Notes: generated from the sequence alone by a model not told the origin. A stretch of DNA of 64,000 nt from Streptomyces sp. R302 (GCF_012927245.1 NZ_JABBGE010000011.1:124001-188000), one strand, 5' to 3'. Shown: positions 25,530 to 33,386, numbered from the stretch's first letter. A program made the numbers and translations.

Positions 25530-27133
25530 ACGGCCGGGTCGTCGGCGGCCGGTACGAGCTGGCCACCGTCCTCGGCCAGGGCGGCATGGGCCAGGTGTGG
25601 ACCGCGTACGACACCCGCCTCGACCGCCGGGTCGCCGTCAAGCTCCTCAGCCCCGCCGCCCTCACCGGCCCCCGCACCGCCGCCGACGAGCTGCGCCGCC
25701 GCTTCGTCCGCGAGTGCCGGGTCACCGCCCACGTCGACCACCCCGGCCTGGTCACCGTCCACGACGCCGGCAGCGACGGCGACGACCTGTACCTCGTCAT
25801 GCAGTACGTCGACGGCGCCGACCTCGCCGACCACCTCGCCGAACACGACCCGTACCCCTGGGAGTGGGCGGTCTGCGTCGCCGCCCAGGTCTGCGCGGTG
25901 CTCGCCGCCGTCCACGCCGTCCCGATCGTCCACCGCGACCTCAAGCCGCGGAACGTGATGATCCGCCCCGACGGCACCCTCACCGTCCTCGACCTCGGCG
26001 TCGCCTCCGTCCTCGACTCCGACACCACCCGCCTCACCCACACCGGCGAACCCATCGGCAGCCCCGCCTACATGGCGCCCGAGCAGGCCATGGGCGGCGC
26101 CGTCGGACCGCGCACCGACCTCTACGCGCTCGGCGTGCTGCTCCACGAACTCCTCTCCGGGAACGTGCCGTTCGCCGGCTCCACCGCCCTCGGCGTCCTC
26201 CACCGCCACCTCCACGAACCGCCCCTCCCGCTCCGCCAGGTCCGCCCCGAGGTCCCCGAGTCGCTCGAAGCCCTCGTCCTGCGCCTCCTCGCCAAGGACC
26301 CGGCCGACCGCCCGTCCGGCGCGCACGAGGTGTACGAGGCGCTGCTGCCGCTGCTCCCCGCGCGCGGCACCCCCTCGGGCCCCATGGACCCCACCCGCCC
26401 CTTCCTGCGCCCGCACGCGCCCTGGCCGGCCACCCCGAGGCCCCCGCAGGCCCAGCCCCCGACACCGCTTCCGCCCCAGCCCCCGACCCAGGCCCCGACC
26501 CGAGCCCCGTCCGCACGCCCCGCCGTCGCGGACCCCCGGGTCTCCCTCCCGGCCCAGACCCCGCCCCCGGTGCCGGCGCACGCGCCTCGGGGCGCGGACG
26601 TGGCGGGCGCCGTGGAGGAGGTGAAGCGGCTCCTCGGCGAGGGCGCGCTCACCCAGGCCGTCGACGTCCTCGGCGGGATCCTCCCGGCCGCCTCCGCCGA
26701 GCACGGCGAGGGCTCCCCGGTCGTCCGCATCCTGCGCAAGCAGTACGCCTCCACGCTCCTCGACGACGGCCAGTACCGCCGCGCCCTGCCCGAACTGCGC
26801 CGCCTCGCCGCCGACGACCCGGGCAACGCCCAGTTCGGCTACGACATCGCACTCTGCCTGGAGCAGCTCGGCGAGACCGCCGAGGCCCTCGCCGCCTTCC
26901 GCGCGGTCCTCCCCGCCTTCGAGCAGGGCGCGGCGCAGGACCCCGGCCGGGCCTTCGACATCCGGCGCCGCACCGGACTGCTGCTCCTCGCGACCGGGCG
27001 GCACACGGAGGGCCAGGCGGAGCTGAACCGGCTCCTCCTCGACGCGGAACGGCTCTACGGGGCGTACCACCCGCTCGCGGCGGAGCTGCGCCGCACCCTG
27101 GAGCACCAGCGCCAACTGGGCCGCCACGCCTGA
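25526..27133 (+). CDS. Ser/Thr protein kinase with C-terminal TPR-like region, no membrane anchor
   Basis: 535-residue Hanks-type kinase. The glycine loop is LGQGGMGQVW (about residues 16-25), the ATP-binding Lys is in VAVKLL (K39), the catalytic loop is VHRDLKPRN (D about 137), the metal-binding motif is DLG rather than DFG (about 155), followed by GSPAYMAPEQ. A Pro-rich linker (about 285-350) leads to a C-terminal helical region with TPR-like repeats (about 370-530). There is no transmembrane helix or PASTA domain, so it is cytosolic, although the coupled upstream gene encodes a membrane protein. The GTG overlaps that gene's stop. Targets are unknown. Confidence 0.93.
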   Translation: MNGRVVGGRYELATVLGQGGMGQVWTAYDTRLDRRVAVKLLSPAALTGPRTAADELRRRFVRECRVTAHVDHPGLVTVHDAGSDGDDLYLVMQYVDGADLADHLAEHDPYPWEWAVCVAAQVCAVLAAVHAVPIVHRDLKPRNVMIRPDGTLTVLDLGVASVLDSDTTRLTHTGEPIGSPAYMAPEQAMGGAVGPRTDLYALGVLLHELLSGNVPFAGSTALGVLHRHLHEPPLPLRQVRPEVPESLEALVLRLLAKDPADRPSGAHEVYEALLPLLPARGTPSGPMDPTRPFLRPHAPWPATPRPPQAQPPTPLPPQPPTQAPTRAPSARPAVADPRVSLPAQTPPPVPAHAPRGADVAGAVEEVKRLLGEGALTQAVDVLGGILPAASAEHGEGSPVVRILRKQYASTLLDDGQYRRALPELRRLAADDPGNAQFGYDIALCLEQLGETAEALAAFRAVLPAFEQGAAQDPGRAFDIRRRTGLLLLATGRHTEGQAELNRLLLDAERLYGAYHPLAAELRRTLEHQRQLGRHA

Positions 27134-27177
27134 ACGTTCCGGCCGATATGTGGTGGGCACGGCCGTAAGGCGTCACG

Positions 27178-27183
27178 TACGGT
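27178..27183 (+). promoter_or_regulatory. -10 element TACGGT of a likely leaderless promoter
   Basis: TACGGT ends 7 nt before the GTG at 27191, and no Shine-Dalgarno sequence is present. The kinase gene ends at 27133, so this is probably a separate transcript. Confidence 0.5.
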
Positions 27184-27190
27184 CGGAACC

Positions 27191-27607
27191 GTGACACTTC
27201 CTTCCGACCGACCTTCCGACCAGCCTTCCGTCCAGCTGAACCACACCGTCGTCTTCTCCTCCGACCGCTCCGCCTCCGCGGACTTCCTCGCCGGGATCCT
27301 CGGCCTCCGGGTGGGCGCCCCCTTCGGCCCGTTCCTCCCCGTCGACCTCGCCAACGGCGTGACGCTCGACTTCTACCAGGCGCCCGAGGGCCCCATTCAG
27401 AGCCAGCACTACGCCTTCCTCGTCCGGGACGAGGACTTCGACGCGATGATCGGCCGCCTGGAGGCGGCCGGGGTCACCTACTACGCGGACCCGGCCCACC
27501 GGCAGCCCCACGAGGTGAACGGCCTCTTCGGCGGCCGGGGCGCGTATTTCGACGATCCGGACGGCCACAACATGGAGATCATGACGGTGCCGTACGCGCG
27601 CCCGTAG
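27191..27607 (+). CDS. VOC-superfamily (glyoxalase/bleomycin-resistance/dioxygenase fold) protein
   Basis: 138-residue protein made of paired beta-alpha-beta-beta-beta modules. The first module starts QLNHTVVFSSDRSASADFLAGILGL (in parts) with the usual metal His in LNHTVV. The second ends YFDDPDGHNMEIMTVPY, whose His and Glu are the other expected ligands. A middle His in QSQHYAFLV completes a possible metal site. The family covers glyoxalases, dioxygenases and antibiotic-binding proteins; the substrate cannot be told here. It stands alone. Confidence 0.88.
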   Translation: MTLPSDRPSDQPSVQLNHTVVFSSDRSASADFLAGILGLRVGAPFGPFLPVDLANGVTLDFYQAPEGPIQSQHYAFLVRDEDFDAMIGRLEAAGVTYYADPAHRQPHEVNGLFGGRGAYFDDPDGHNMEIMTVPYARP

Positions 27608-27690
27608 CGGCGCCGGGCCGTGCCCCCTCGGCTCCACGTCCGGGTGTGATGGACTGCCCGTCCGCCCAGCACTGTCCACAAGGGGGAAAC

Positions 27691-28098
27691 ATGACCGCCG
27701 AAGCGTCGGCCCAGCAAACGCCCGAGCCCGCGTCCGAGTCCGAGCCCGCGCCTGCGCCCGCGTCCGCCGTGTCGGCGCTCACCGAGCGTGAACGCCGACA
27801 GGCGAGCCGTGTCACGACGTGGTCGATCGCCTGGCTGATCCTGGCCCTGCTCCTGTGGGGCTGGTTCGCCTTCCTGATGCTCGCCGACTACGGCCCCATG
27901 TACGGGGACCGGGCCAAGTGCCGGGCCCCGCTGGTCGGCCCGGCCTCCGGCGACGTCCTGTGCCGCGACGCGCTGCGGGAATGGCCCGCGCTGCTCGGCA
28001 TCCTCGCGCTGGCCGTCATCGCGAGCGTCGTCGGCGCCGCGACGAGGGTGTACGCCAAGGTCCTCGGCCGCCTGGCGAACGGCGACGAGCTCTTCTGA
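27691..28098 (+). CDS. Hypothetical two-helix membrane protein
   Basis: 135-residue protein. A Pro/Glu/Ala-rich N-terminal tail of about 35 residues leads to TERERRQASRVTTW and two membrane helices, about residues 45-67 (SIAWLILALLLWGWFAFLML) and 95-115 (WPALLGILALAVIASVVGAA). Between them is a short outer loop with two Cys (KCRAPL and LCRDAL) that could form a disulphide. GGGGG sits 4-8 nt before the ATG at 27691, which I prefer to the in-frame ATG pair upstream. Family not recognised. Confidence 0.8.
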   Translation: MTAEASAQQTPEPASESEPAPAPASAVSALTERERRQASRVTTWSIAWLILALLLWGWFAFLMLADYGPMYGDRAKCRAPLVGPASGDVLCRDALREWPALLGILALAVIASVVGAATRVYAKVLGRLANGDELF

Positions 28099-28241
28099 CG
28101 AGCCGGCCGGACCGGACGGACGCCCCGTCAGAATCACGACTCCACAACGTGAGGGGAACAGGAGCCCCATCATCACGATTGTCTGTTTTGCGGGTTGTAA
28201 TGTTCGCGTCTGATCACGTCCGCGCCAATCAAGGACCCTTC

Positions 28242-28619
28242 ATGACGACGCCCACCCCCGCCACGCCCGAGTTCACTCCCGCGCCCGAGGCCCCCAAGAG
28301 CAAGAAGGCCCTGAAGAAGATCGGCGGCATCGTCGTGGCGATCGTCATCGCCGTGGCCGTGAAGCTCGCCCTGCCGCACCTCACCGGCGAGGCGCCCGTG
28401 CACGCCAAGGTCGGCGAGTGCGTGGTCGTGACCGGCGCGGAGAACGACCCGAAGGTCGACACGGCGGACTGCTCCTCCGGCAAGGCCGACCTGTACAAGG
28501 TCGAGAAGGTCTTCGAGGACACCTTCGACCTGGCGAAGTGCGGCGAGGAGCTCTCGGCGCTGGCCCAGCAGCTCAACTCGGACAAGTTCGTCCTGTGCCT
28601 GTCCGAGGTCAAGAAGTAG
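28242..28619 (+). CDS. Small membrane-anchored extracytoplasmic protein with paired cysteines
   Basis: 125-residue protein with a Pro/Thr-rich start, a basic patch KSKKALKKIGG, one membrane helix (about residues 29-47, IVVAIVIAVAVKLAL) and an outer domain with four Cys (GECVVV, DCSSG, KCGEE, LCLSE). This layout (LxxR-like anchor, VGECV, then C...C) is common in Streptomyces LppX/YycH-unrelated small proteins of unknown function. It ends just before a strong terminator. The rare AT-rich patch 28180-28205 upstream may hold its promoter. Confidence 0.82.
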   Translation: MTTPTPATPEFTPAPEAPKSKKALKKIGGIVVAIVIAVAVKLALPHLTGEAPVHAKVGECVVVTGAENDPKVDTADCSSGKADLYKVEKVFEDTFDLAKCGEELSALAQQLNSDKFVLCLSEVKK

Positions 28620-28639
28620 GCGCCGGCCTCGCAGCAGGC

Positions 28640-28685
28640 AAAGGGAACGGCCGGGAGCGAAAGCCCCCGGCCGTTCCCTTTTTGC
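28640..28685 (+). terminator. Strong intrinsic terminator with T-tract
   Basis: A 16-bp perfect stem, AAAGGGAACGGCCGGG at 28640-28655 with its complement at 28666-28681, encloses a 10-nt loop and runs into a T-tract (28679-28683). It directly follows the gene ending at 28619. Confidence 0.9.
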
Positions 28686-28754
28686 GTCCGCCGGGGCGGA
28701 GGGCTCCACCGGGTCGTGAGAGTCCGCGGGTCGGCGGTGCGCGAGATCTCCCTA

Positions 28755-28816
28755 GGGGGGTATCAGGGGGGGAGGGGAAGGGGTTTAACCCCCCCCACCC
28801 CCCTACCCCCAAGCCC
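28755..28816. other. Four G-runs (potential G-quadruplex) facing complementary C-runs
   Basis: Four G-tracts of 6, 7, 4 and 4 bases occupy 28755-28783 with loops of 5, 1 and 2 nt. An almost pure C-rich stretch follows at 28789-28816. The plus strand could fold a G-quadruplex, or the G and C arms could pair into a large hairpin. It lies between a terminator and the HTH gene starting at 28992. Confidence 0.6.
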
Positions 28817-28991
28817 CCACGTCAGCCGCGCGCGAAGCGTCACTCTCCCGGGGGAATTTGCCCAACTCGGCTGGATTCCGGGCCGGTTGCCTGGCATATG
28901 CTCACGCCGACCCCAACTAAAAAAGTTCGGCCCCCGCCGGGACTGGCATCCCGATCGAGGGCCTGACCAACGAGGAAGCGAACCCTTCCCG

Positions 28992-29840
28992 ATGGACTCC
29001 CAGCACCCTAGCGTGCCCTCCGCGCGCGGAGGCGTCATCCACGACAACGTCCCCCTGGCGGAGTCGGAATCCACCCGCATCAGCAACAGGCTCCTCCAGG
29101 ACCCGCGCCTCTCCTTCCTCGCGCGCGGCCTCGGCGGCTTCATCCAGTCGCTGCCCGCCGGGACGAACATCAGCATCCGCACCCTGACGGCAGCCGCCGC
29201 GGAAGGCGAGGTCCGCGTGGCCGCCGCCCTCCGCGAACTGGAGGCCGCCGGCTACCTCGAACGGCGCCGGCTACGCCTCCCCGGCGGCTGCCTGGTGACC
29301 CGCACGGTCTCGCGCAACACGGCCCGCGCGTCCGACGACGAGGACCCCGACCCCGACTTGGACCCGGACCGGACCCCCGTCCCGGACCCCGAGCCCGCGC
29401 GGGAAGCGCCACCGCAGCTCCCCGCCGAACCTCCCGTGCCGGACGACCGCGCCACCCGGCTCCTCTGCTCGCTGAGCCGCGTGGACCCCAGGCTGACGCT
29501 CTCCGCCCGCGACGTCGTCCGTCTCACGCCCGGCGTGCGGAAGTGGTTCGCGCGGGGGCTGGACGACGAGGAGATCACCGGCGAACTCACGGCCCGCCTG
29601 CCGACCCCGCTGACCCACCCGGCCGGTCTGCTGGCCCACCGGCTGACGAACCTCGTCCCGCCCGCGCGCTTCCTGCCCCCGCCGCCCGACCCACAGCCCG
29701 CCGCTCCACGCTGGGGCATCAAGTTCCACCACGTACCCGCCTTCATGTCCTGCGACAACTGCGACCGCACGTTCCGCTCCTCGACCCCAGGCCTCTGCGA
29801 GCGCTGCGAAGCGAGCGGCGTAGCCCCCACCGCCGCCTAG
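28992..29840 (+). CDS. Helix-turn-helix protein with C-terminal zinc-ribbon-like CxxC pair
   Basis: 282-residue protein. Residues about 35-110 form a winged HTH as in many Streptomyces MarR/replication-initiator-like regulators: LLQDPRLSFLARGLGGFIQSLP, then VRVAAALRELEAAGYLERRRLRLPGG, then CLVTRTVS (in parts). An Asp/Pro-rich linker (residues about 115-155, DPDPDLDPD) follows. A second helical part contains WFARGLDDEEITGELTARLP. The C-terminus has MSCDNCDRTFRS ... GLCERCEASG, two CxxC pairs that could bind zinc. The likely role is DNA-binding regulation; the target is unknown. The ATG at 28992 lacks a strong ribosome site, and in-frame upstream codons are less likely because they would run into the G/C-tract region. 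Confidence 0.82.
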   Translation: MDSQHPSVPSARGGVIHDNVPLAESESTRISNRLLQDPRLSFLARGLGGFIQSLPAGTNISIRTLTAAAAEGEVRVAAALRELEAAGYLERRRLRLPGGCLVTRTVSRNTARASDDEDPDPDLDPDRTPVPDPEPAREAPPQLPAEPPVPDDRATRLLCSLSRVDPRLTLSARDVVRLTPGVRKWFARGLDDEEITGELTARLPTPLTHPAGLLAHRLTNLVPPARFLPPPPDPQPAAPRWGIKFHHVPAFMSCDNCDRTFRSSTPGLCERCEASGVAPTAA

Positions 29841-30178
29841 GACTCGTACGGGCTTCCTCCAGCATGTGCATGGTGAACTTCCGTGAATCCGCCGGAGGAA
29901 GGGCCGGATCGCGAGCGCGATCGTAGTTGCGCCTGATCCGGCAGCGGCCTGCGCAGCACGGCCTCTGGCAGGACCGTGCGGAAGCCGAGGGCGTCGGGCC
30001 CTCTCAGTTCGTCGCCTTCGTGAACGCCGGTCTCCATCAGCGCGCGTGCGTAGGCCCTGGTCGCCTTGAAGTGCGGCTGGTCGACCGCCGCCGGCTCCCA
30101 CAGCGCCGGCAACAGCCCCGATGTGCCGTCATACGTGTCCAGCGCTTGGAACAGCGACAGGGGCGGAGCGCGTACGCG
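29837..30178 (-). pseudogene. Decayed reading frame, C-terminal fragment of an unknown Streptomyces protein
   Basis: On the minus strand a frame reads PLSLFQALDTYDG, then LLPALWEPAAVDQPHFKATR, then AYARALMETGVHEGDELRGP, then DALGFRTVLPE, and ends at 29837. The text looks like genuine protein, but upstream of about 30178 the frame turns into low-quality sequence antisense to the next gene, and I find no start with a ribosome site. I treat it as a gene remnant. Its stop overlaps the stop of the convergent HTH gene. Function not recognised. Confidence 0.4.
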
Positions 30179-30392
30179 TCCCCGATCTGAGCACCGCCGC
30201 GCAAGGCGCGGGTGACGTTCGACTGGAGCGCTGAGACGGACCTGAACGTCCTGCTGAGGCGGCACCTGGGGGAGGAGCATCCGGAGTCCGGGGCCGGAGG
30301 GGTCGGGTGACGGGGAACCGGGCTCTGGGCACTGTTGTCCTCCGCGCGTAGGGTTCGGGGCGTCCATGACACACGCGGAGGGCTGGGGCGCG

Positions 30393-30905
30393 ATGACCAA
30401 GAAGCTGGTGTGGGAGCGGGGTTCGGGCCGGGTCCGGCGGGGCGCGGTCGCGCTCACGGGGGGCCTGCTGCTCGCCGCGGCGACCACCGCGTGCGCGGGC
30501 GCGGAAAGCGCGAAGGCCGGGGAGGCCGTCTCCGTGGAGGTGCAGCCGGCGAGCGTCGGGAAGACGACCGGCGCGGCGCCCGCCGTGATGATGACCCGTG
30601 CGGCCGACGCCCCCCTCGTCGGGCTCTACGCCCACCTTGCCGGGACCCTCGTGGTCACCGAGGGCGACTGCGTCGGGGTGAAGGCAGCGCAGAGCGGGGA
30701 GCTGGTGCCGATCGGGTGGGGGCACGGCTGGTCGGCCCGTGAGGAGAACGGCAGGACGGCCGTGTACGACGCCGACGGCAGGCTGCTCGGCAGGGAGGGC
30801 GACCGGGTGGGCCTTGGCGGCGGGTTCGCGGGCGGGTTCGACGGCCATCCGTGCGCCACCGGCCAGGTCTTCTCCGCGAACGACTCCCAAGCCACCCGTG
30901 GGTGA
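30393..30905 (+). CDS. Hypothetical lipoprotein
   Basis: 170-residue exported protein with a basic start (MTKKLVWERGSGRVRRG), a hydrophobic segment and the lipobox AAATTAC. The mature part contains VGLYAHLAGTLVVTEGDCVGV and ends HPCATGQVFSAND, giving two Cys in the outer domain. The ATG at 30393 is chosen because GGAGGG lies 10 nt upstream; an ATG at 30366 is an alternative, close after a TAGGGT -10 hexamer (30349-30354). It overlaps the next gene by 8 nt. Family not recognised; short secreted lipoproteins of this kind are common in Streptomyces. Confidence 0.78.
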   Translation: MTKKLVWERGSGRVRRGAVALTGGLLLAAATTACAGAESAKAGEAVSVEVQPASVGKTTGAAPAVMMTRAADAPLVGLYAHLAGTLVVTEGDCVGVKAAQSGELVPIGWGHGWSAREENGRTAVYDADGRLLGREGDRVGLGGGFAGGFDGHPCATGQVFSANDSQATRG

Positions 30906-31479
30906 GGGGCCCGCGGCCTACGAAGTCCGGTACGGCTGGACCGGCCCGGCCGTGCGAGCGGCGCTGCTGTCCCTGTTCCTCCTGGGACTCGCCTTCGTCC
31001 CTGGACTTCCGGTCTGGGCCGCCACCGCGCTCGGCGCCATGGCGGCGGTGTCCTTCCTGGTGATCGCCGTTCCGGCCTGCTCGCGGAGGGTGGCGCTCCG
31101 CGTCGGCCCGGAAGGCGTGACGCTGGGCGGCACGCCCTTCGGAGACCGGACCGAGCACCTGGCCTGGTCGGAGGTCGCGTCCGTCGAGGTGCGGACGGAG
31201 CGCTCGCACCGCCTGCTGAGGACGTCGTACGTCGGCGTGCGCCACCGGACGGGATCCGCGCCCCCGCCCCCGCCCCCCTCGGACGCGCCCGGGCTCCGGG
31301 AGCTCGACGCCTACCTGGCCACGCAGGTGCCCACCGAGTTCACGGAGGCGTTCCGCGGCACGGTCCTGTCCACCCGGGCGACGACCCTGTGGCCCGTGGA
31401 CCCCACCCGGCTGAGCACGACGGTCCGCGCCTTCGCCCCGGGGACCCGCTTCTTCGGCCCCGGGGGAGAGGCCTCCTAG
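30898..31479 (+). CDS. Hypothetical membrane protein with PH-like domain; stop codon at the edge of an IS
   Basis: 193-residue protein with a short N-terminus, two hydrophobic segments (about residues 17-55, including LLSLFLLGLAFVPGLPVW and ALGAMAAVSFLVIAVP) and a soluble part RRVALRVGPEGVTLGG ... HLAWSEVASVEVRTE, the pattern of bacterial PH-like domains. It starts at a GTG overlapping the lipoprotein gene, so they form an operon. The TAG stop uses TA from the flank and G as the first base of the inverted repeat of the adjacent IS-like element. Removing the element would still leave a TAG, so the protein is probably not truncated. Confidence 0.75.
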   Translation: MGEGPAAYEVRYGWTGPAVRAALLSLFLLGLAFVPGLPVWAATALGAMAAVSFLVIAVPACSRRVALRVGPEGVTLGGTPFGDRTEHLAWSEVASVEVRTERSHRLLRTSYVGVRHRTGSAPPPPPPSDAPGLRELDAYLATQVPTEFTEAFRGTVLSTRATTLWPVDPTRLSTTVRAFAPGTRFFGPGGEAS

Positions 31480-31497
31480 GCCGTGTCTTTCGGATCA
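31479..31497 (+). repeat. Left terminal inverted repeat of the IS5-like cargo element
   Basis: 19 bp, exact inverse of 32430-32448. Its first base completes the stop codon of the upstream gene. Confidence 0.85.
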
Positions 31498-31576
31498 TGC
31501 CGCGCAGTCCATCCGGCAGTAACGGCTTGATCCTCGCCCACTGGGCATCGCTCTACGACGTATCGGACCAACGCAT
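31498..31576 (-). pseudogene. Remnant of IS5-family transposase N-terminus with internal stop
   Basis: Reading the minus strand from an ATG at 31576 gives MRWSDTS, a TAG stop (31553-31555), then SDAQWARIKPLLPDGLRG before running into the left inverted repeat. DAQWARIxPLLP is the hallmark opening of IS5-family DDE transposases. The rest of the gene is missing, so the element has lost about all of its transposase by internal deletion. Confidence 0.65.
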
Positions 31577-31626
31577 GGGCGATCGGACAGAAGTGGTGCT
31601 GTGACCGGTCCTCCTCCTGCGAGACA

Positions 31627-32361
31627 TCAGCGGTGGGCGATCACCAGAAGTTCGCCGTCTCCGTCACCGACCGGTTCCCGGTTCCAGCCACCGTAGACGT
31701 GCCCGACCTGGAAACCTGCGGTACGCAGTGCCGCACGGACTTCCCTCTCGGTCCGGAAGCGCAGGGTCGCGGTGCTCTGCAGTTGCTGGTGGTCGGGGAG
31801 GGCGTAGTGGTGGGTGAAGGAAACCGCGCCGTCGGTGACAGCGGTGACCTCGGTCCAGGCCGTGACCACAGTTCCGTCCGCCAGCTCGACCTGCCGGTGG
31901 GAGTCGACCGGGTTCCACGCCTCCCAGCGTCGGGCCGCGGGGTCTCGGGTGTCGAAGACCAGGCGCCCGCCCGGCACGAGCGCACGCCTCAGATCGGCGA
32001 GAGCACGGCCGAACTCCTCATCCGTGACGAAGAACTGTGCGACATGGCTCGTCATGACCGCGACGTCGAACGCTGCTTCGGGCAGGTCCGCCGACGTTCC
32101 CTCCACCCAGGTCACCCGCTCGGAGCCGGGTTTGGCGCGGGCCGCCCGGAGCGAGGCGCGGGCCGGGTCGACGCCGGTGACCACGTGGCCGGCCGCGGCC
32201 AGGCCAAGGGTCAGCCGCCCCGTACCGCAGCCGAGATCGAGCACCCTCCCTCTCGGGGTCTCACCAACCACACCGAGGAAGAAGTCGTCCTCACGTGTCC
32301 ACGGGCACTCGGCATCGTAGACAGCCACCAGCAAAGGGTCACGGAACTCGGCGTGCAGCAT
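31627..32361 (-). CDS. Class I SAM-dependent methyltransferase (cargo of the IS-like element)
   Basis: 244-residue methyltransferase. Motif I is VLDLGCGTGRLTLGLAAAGH (about residues 40-59), followed by the acidic residue in VTGVDPARASL, then FDVAVMTSHVAQFF and LVPGGRLVFDTRDP. The start reads MLHAEFRDPLLVAVYDAECPW, typical of the small-molecule methyltransferase subgroup with Methyltransf_25/11 folds. The C-terminus is a beta-rich part with HHYALPDHQQLQS. The gene is intact and wholly enclosed by the 19-bp inverted repeats. The substrate is unknown. Methylation-based resistance or small-molecule modification is possible, but nothing in the sequence decides it. Confidence 0.88.
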   Translation of the reverse strand: MLHAEFRDPLLVAVYDAECPWTREDDFFLGVVGETPRGRVLDLGCGTGRLTLGLAAAGHVVTGVDPARASLRAARAKPGSERVTWVEGTSADLPEAAFDVAVMTSHVAQFFVTDEEFGRALADLRRALVPGGRLVFDTRDPAARRWEAWNPVDSHRQVELADGTVVTAWTEVTAVTDGAVSFTHHYALPDHQQLQSTATLRFRTEREVRAALRTAGFQVGHVYGGWNREPVGDGDGELLVIAHR

Positions 32362-32429
32362 CGGCGGAGGGTAACCAGCACCAGGAGTGAACGGCCACCG
32401 CTTTAAACGTCCATCGCTCTGTGGCGCGG

Positions 32430-32448
32430 TGATCCGAAAGACACGGCC
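32430..32448 (-). repeat. Right terminal inverted repeat of the IS5-like cargo element
   Basis: TGATCCGAAAGACACGGCC, exact inverse of the left end at 31479-31497. Confidence 0.85.
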
Positions 32449-32532
32449 CAGTGCTGGGACCGGGATGGTTCACCGTGATCGGAAGGCGGCTCGTGGGACG
32501 AGCGCGCGCGAAGCGGCTGGTATTACTGGGGC

Positions 32533-32910
32533 ATGCAGGAAGAGACCGCACGCTCGGCGATCGACACGTTCATCTCCGCGTTCAACGCCTCGGACGACAG
32601 CTATGTGACTGTCCTGCTCTCCCAGGCCCTGACCACAGACGTGGTCTTCTGGGGACCGTTGGGTCGCAGCGAGGGAATCGCGGCGGTCGAGCAGTTCGTG
32701 CTGGACATCCGGCGCCACCCGGCCGGGACCGGCACGATGGTGCGCTGCTCAGCGGTGGACATGCCTGACGAATGGGCCCGGTACCAGTGGGTCTTCACCA
32801 CGCCTGACGGAGGCCCCCGCCTGGCGGGAACGGACGTCGTCCATCTGCGACGGAGCCTCATCGACCAGGTCATCGTCTTCGCGGGGGAGATCGAGTCGTT
32901 CGCCTCCTGA
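32533..32910 (+). CDS. NTF2/SnoaL-like protein
   Basis: 125-residue protein beginning MQEETARSAIDTFISAFNASDD, the helix that opens the NTF2-like cone fold. It continues VVFWGPLGRSEGIAAVEQFV and MVRCSAVDMPDEWARYQWVF (both in part), the typical beta-sheet with Trp/Arg facing the pocket. Such small proteins act as cyclases, isomerases or ligand binders, and no substrate can be named. The ATG lies 6 nt after TATTAC, so the transcript may be leaderless. It sits between two transposon remnants, but its codon use looks host-like. Confidence 0.82.
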   Translation: MQEETARSAIDTFISAFNASDDSYVTVLLSQALTTDVVFWGPLGRSEGIAAVEQFVLDIRRHPAGTGTMVRCSAVDMPDEWARYQWVFTTPDGGPRLAGTDVVHLRRSLIDQVIVFAGEIESFAS

Positions 32911-32951
32911 GCTTGCCCCGTCGGCGTTCGGGAGCTGCGGTTCGCGGTTGG

Positions 32952-33357
32952 TCAGGCTGCGGTGTTGAGGGGACGTCCGCCCCAGCGGAGGCCCTTTTCA
33001 CTGCGGGCGCGGGCGCGTTCCTCGCGGACGCCGACAGCCGGTTTGGCACGTCCGTGCGCTTTCCGCAGGTAGGCGCCGAGTTCGCGGATCGACCAGCGGG
33101 CGAAGGGCTGGCCGAGCTTGCTGGGGCGAGTGATGGCCGTCCGGATGGCGAAGTCCTCGTCGTCACGACTGAGTGGGCGGGGACGGCCCCCCGCCCACTG
33201 AGGGTTCAGGCAGACCAGCCCGATCTCGTTGAAGCGGCGGATCACCTCGCGCGCCGGCAGCGCACCGAACTCGTGCTACCCGGCTCCGCCCCTGTTGGTC
33301 GGTCAGTTTGCGTACACGGACAGGCTCAGCCACCGCACATCCATCCGTCGCGACCAC
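32952..33357 (-). pseudogene. IS630-family transposase remnant (N-terminal HTH, deleted and frameshifted)
   Basis: The minus strand from 33357 reads VAEPVRVRKLTDQQG, the usual opening of Streptomyces IS630 transposases. About 40 expected residues are then missing, and the frame shifts before EVIRRFNEIGLVCLNPQWAGG (in part), RPRPLSRDDEDFAIRTAI and WSIRELGAYLRKAHG. It ends at 32952 after unrelated residues, without the DDE catalytic domain. It is inactive. The inverted repeats of the original element were not found. Confidence 0.75.
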
Positions 33358-33386
33358 CGACCCGGCGAACCTTCCCGGTCAGAGCA

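Larger units (their letters stand above)
31479..32448. mobile_element. IS5-like element with perfect 19-bp terminal inverted repeats carrying a methyltransferase gene
   Basis: GGCCGTGTCTTTCGGATCA at 31479-31497 recurs as its exact reverse complement at 32430-32448. Between them is no full transposase but an intact SAM methyltransferase gene and, at the left end, a piece resembling the N-terminus of an IS5-family transposase. The flanks are CTA on the left and CAG on the right, which would fit insertion into CTAG with a TA duplication altered by one transition. The 970-bp unit looks like a non-autonomous cargo IS that would depend on a transposase supplied in trans. Confidence 0.72.
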
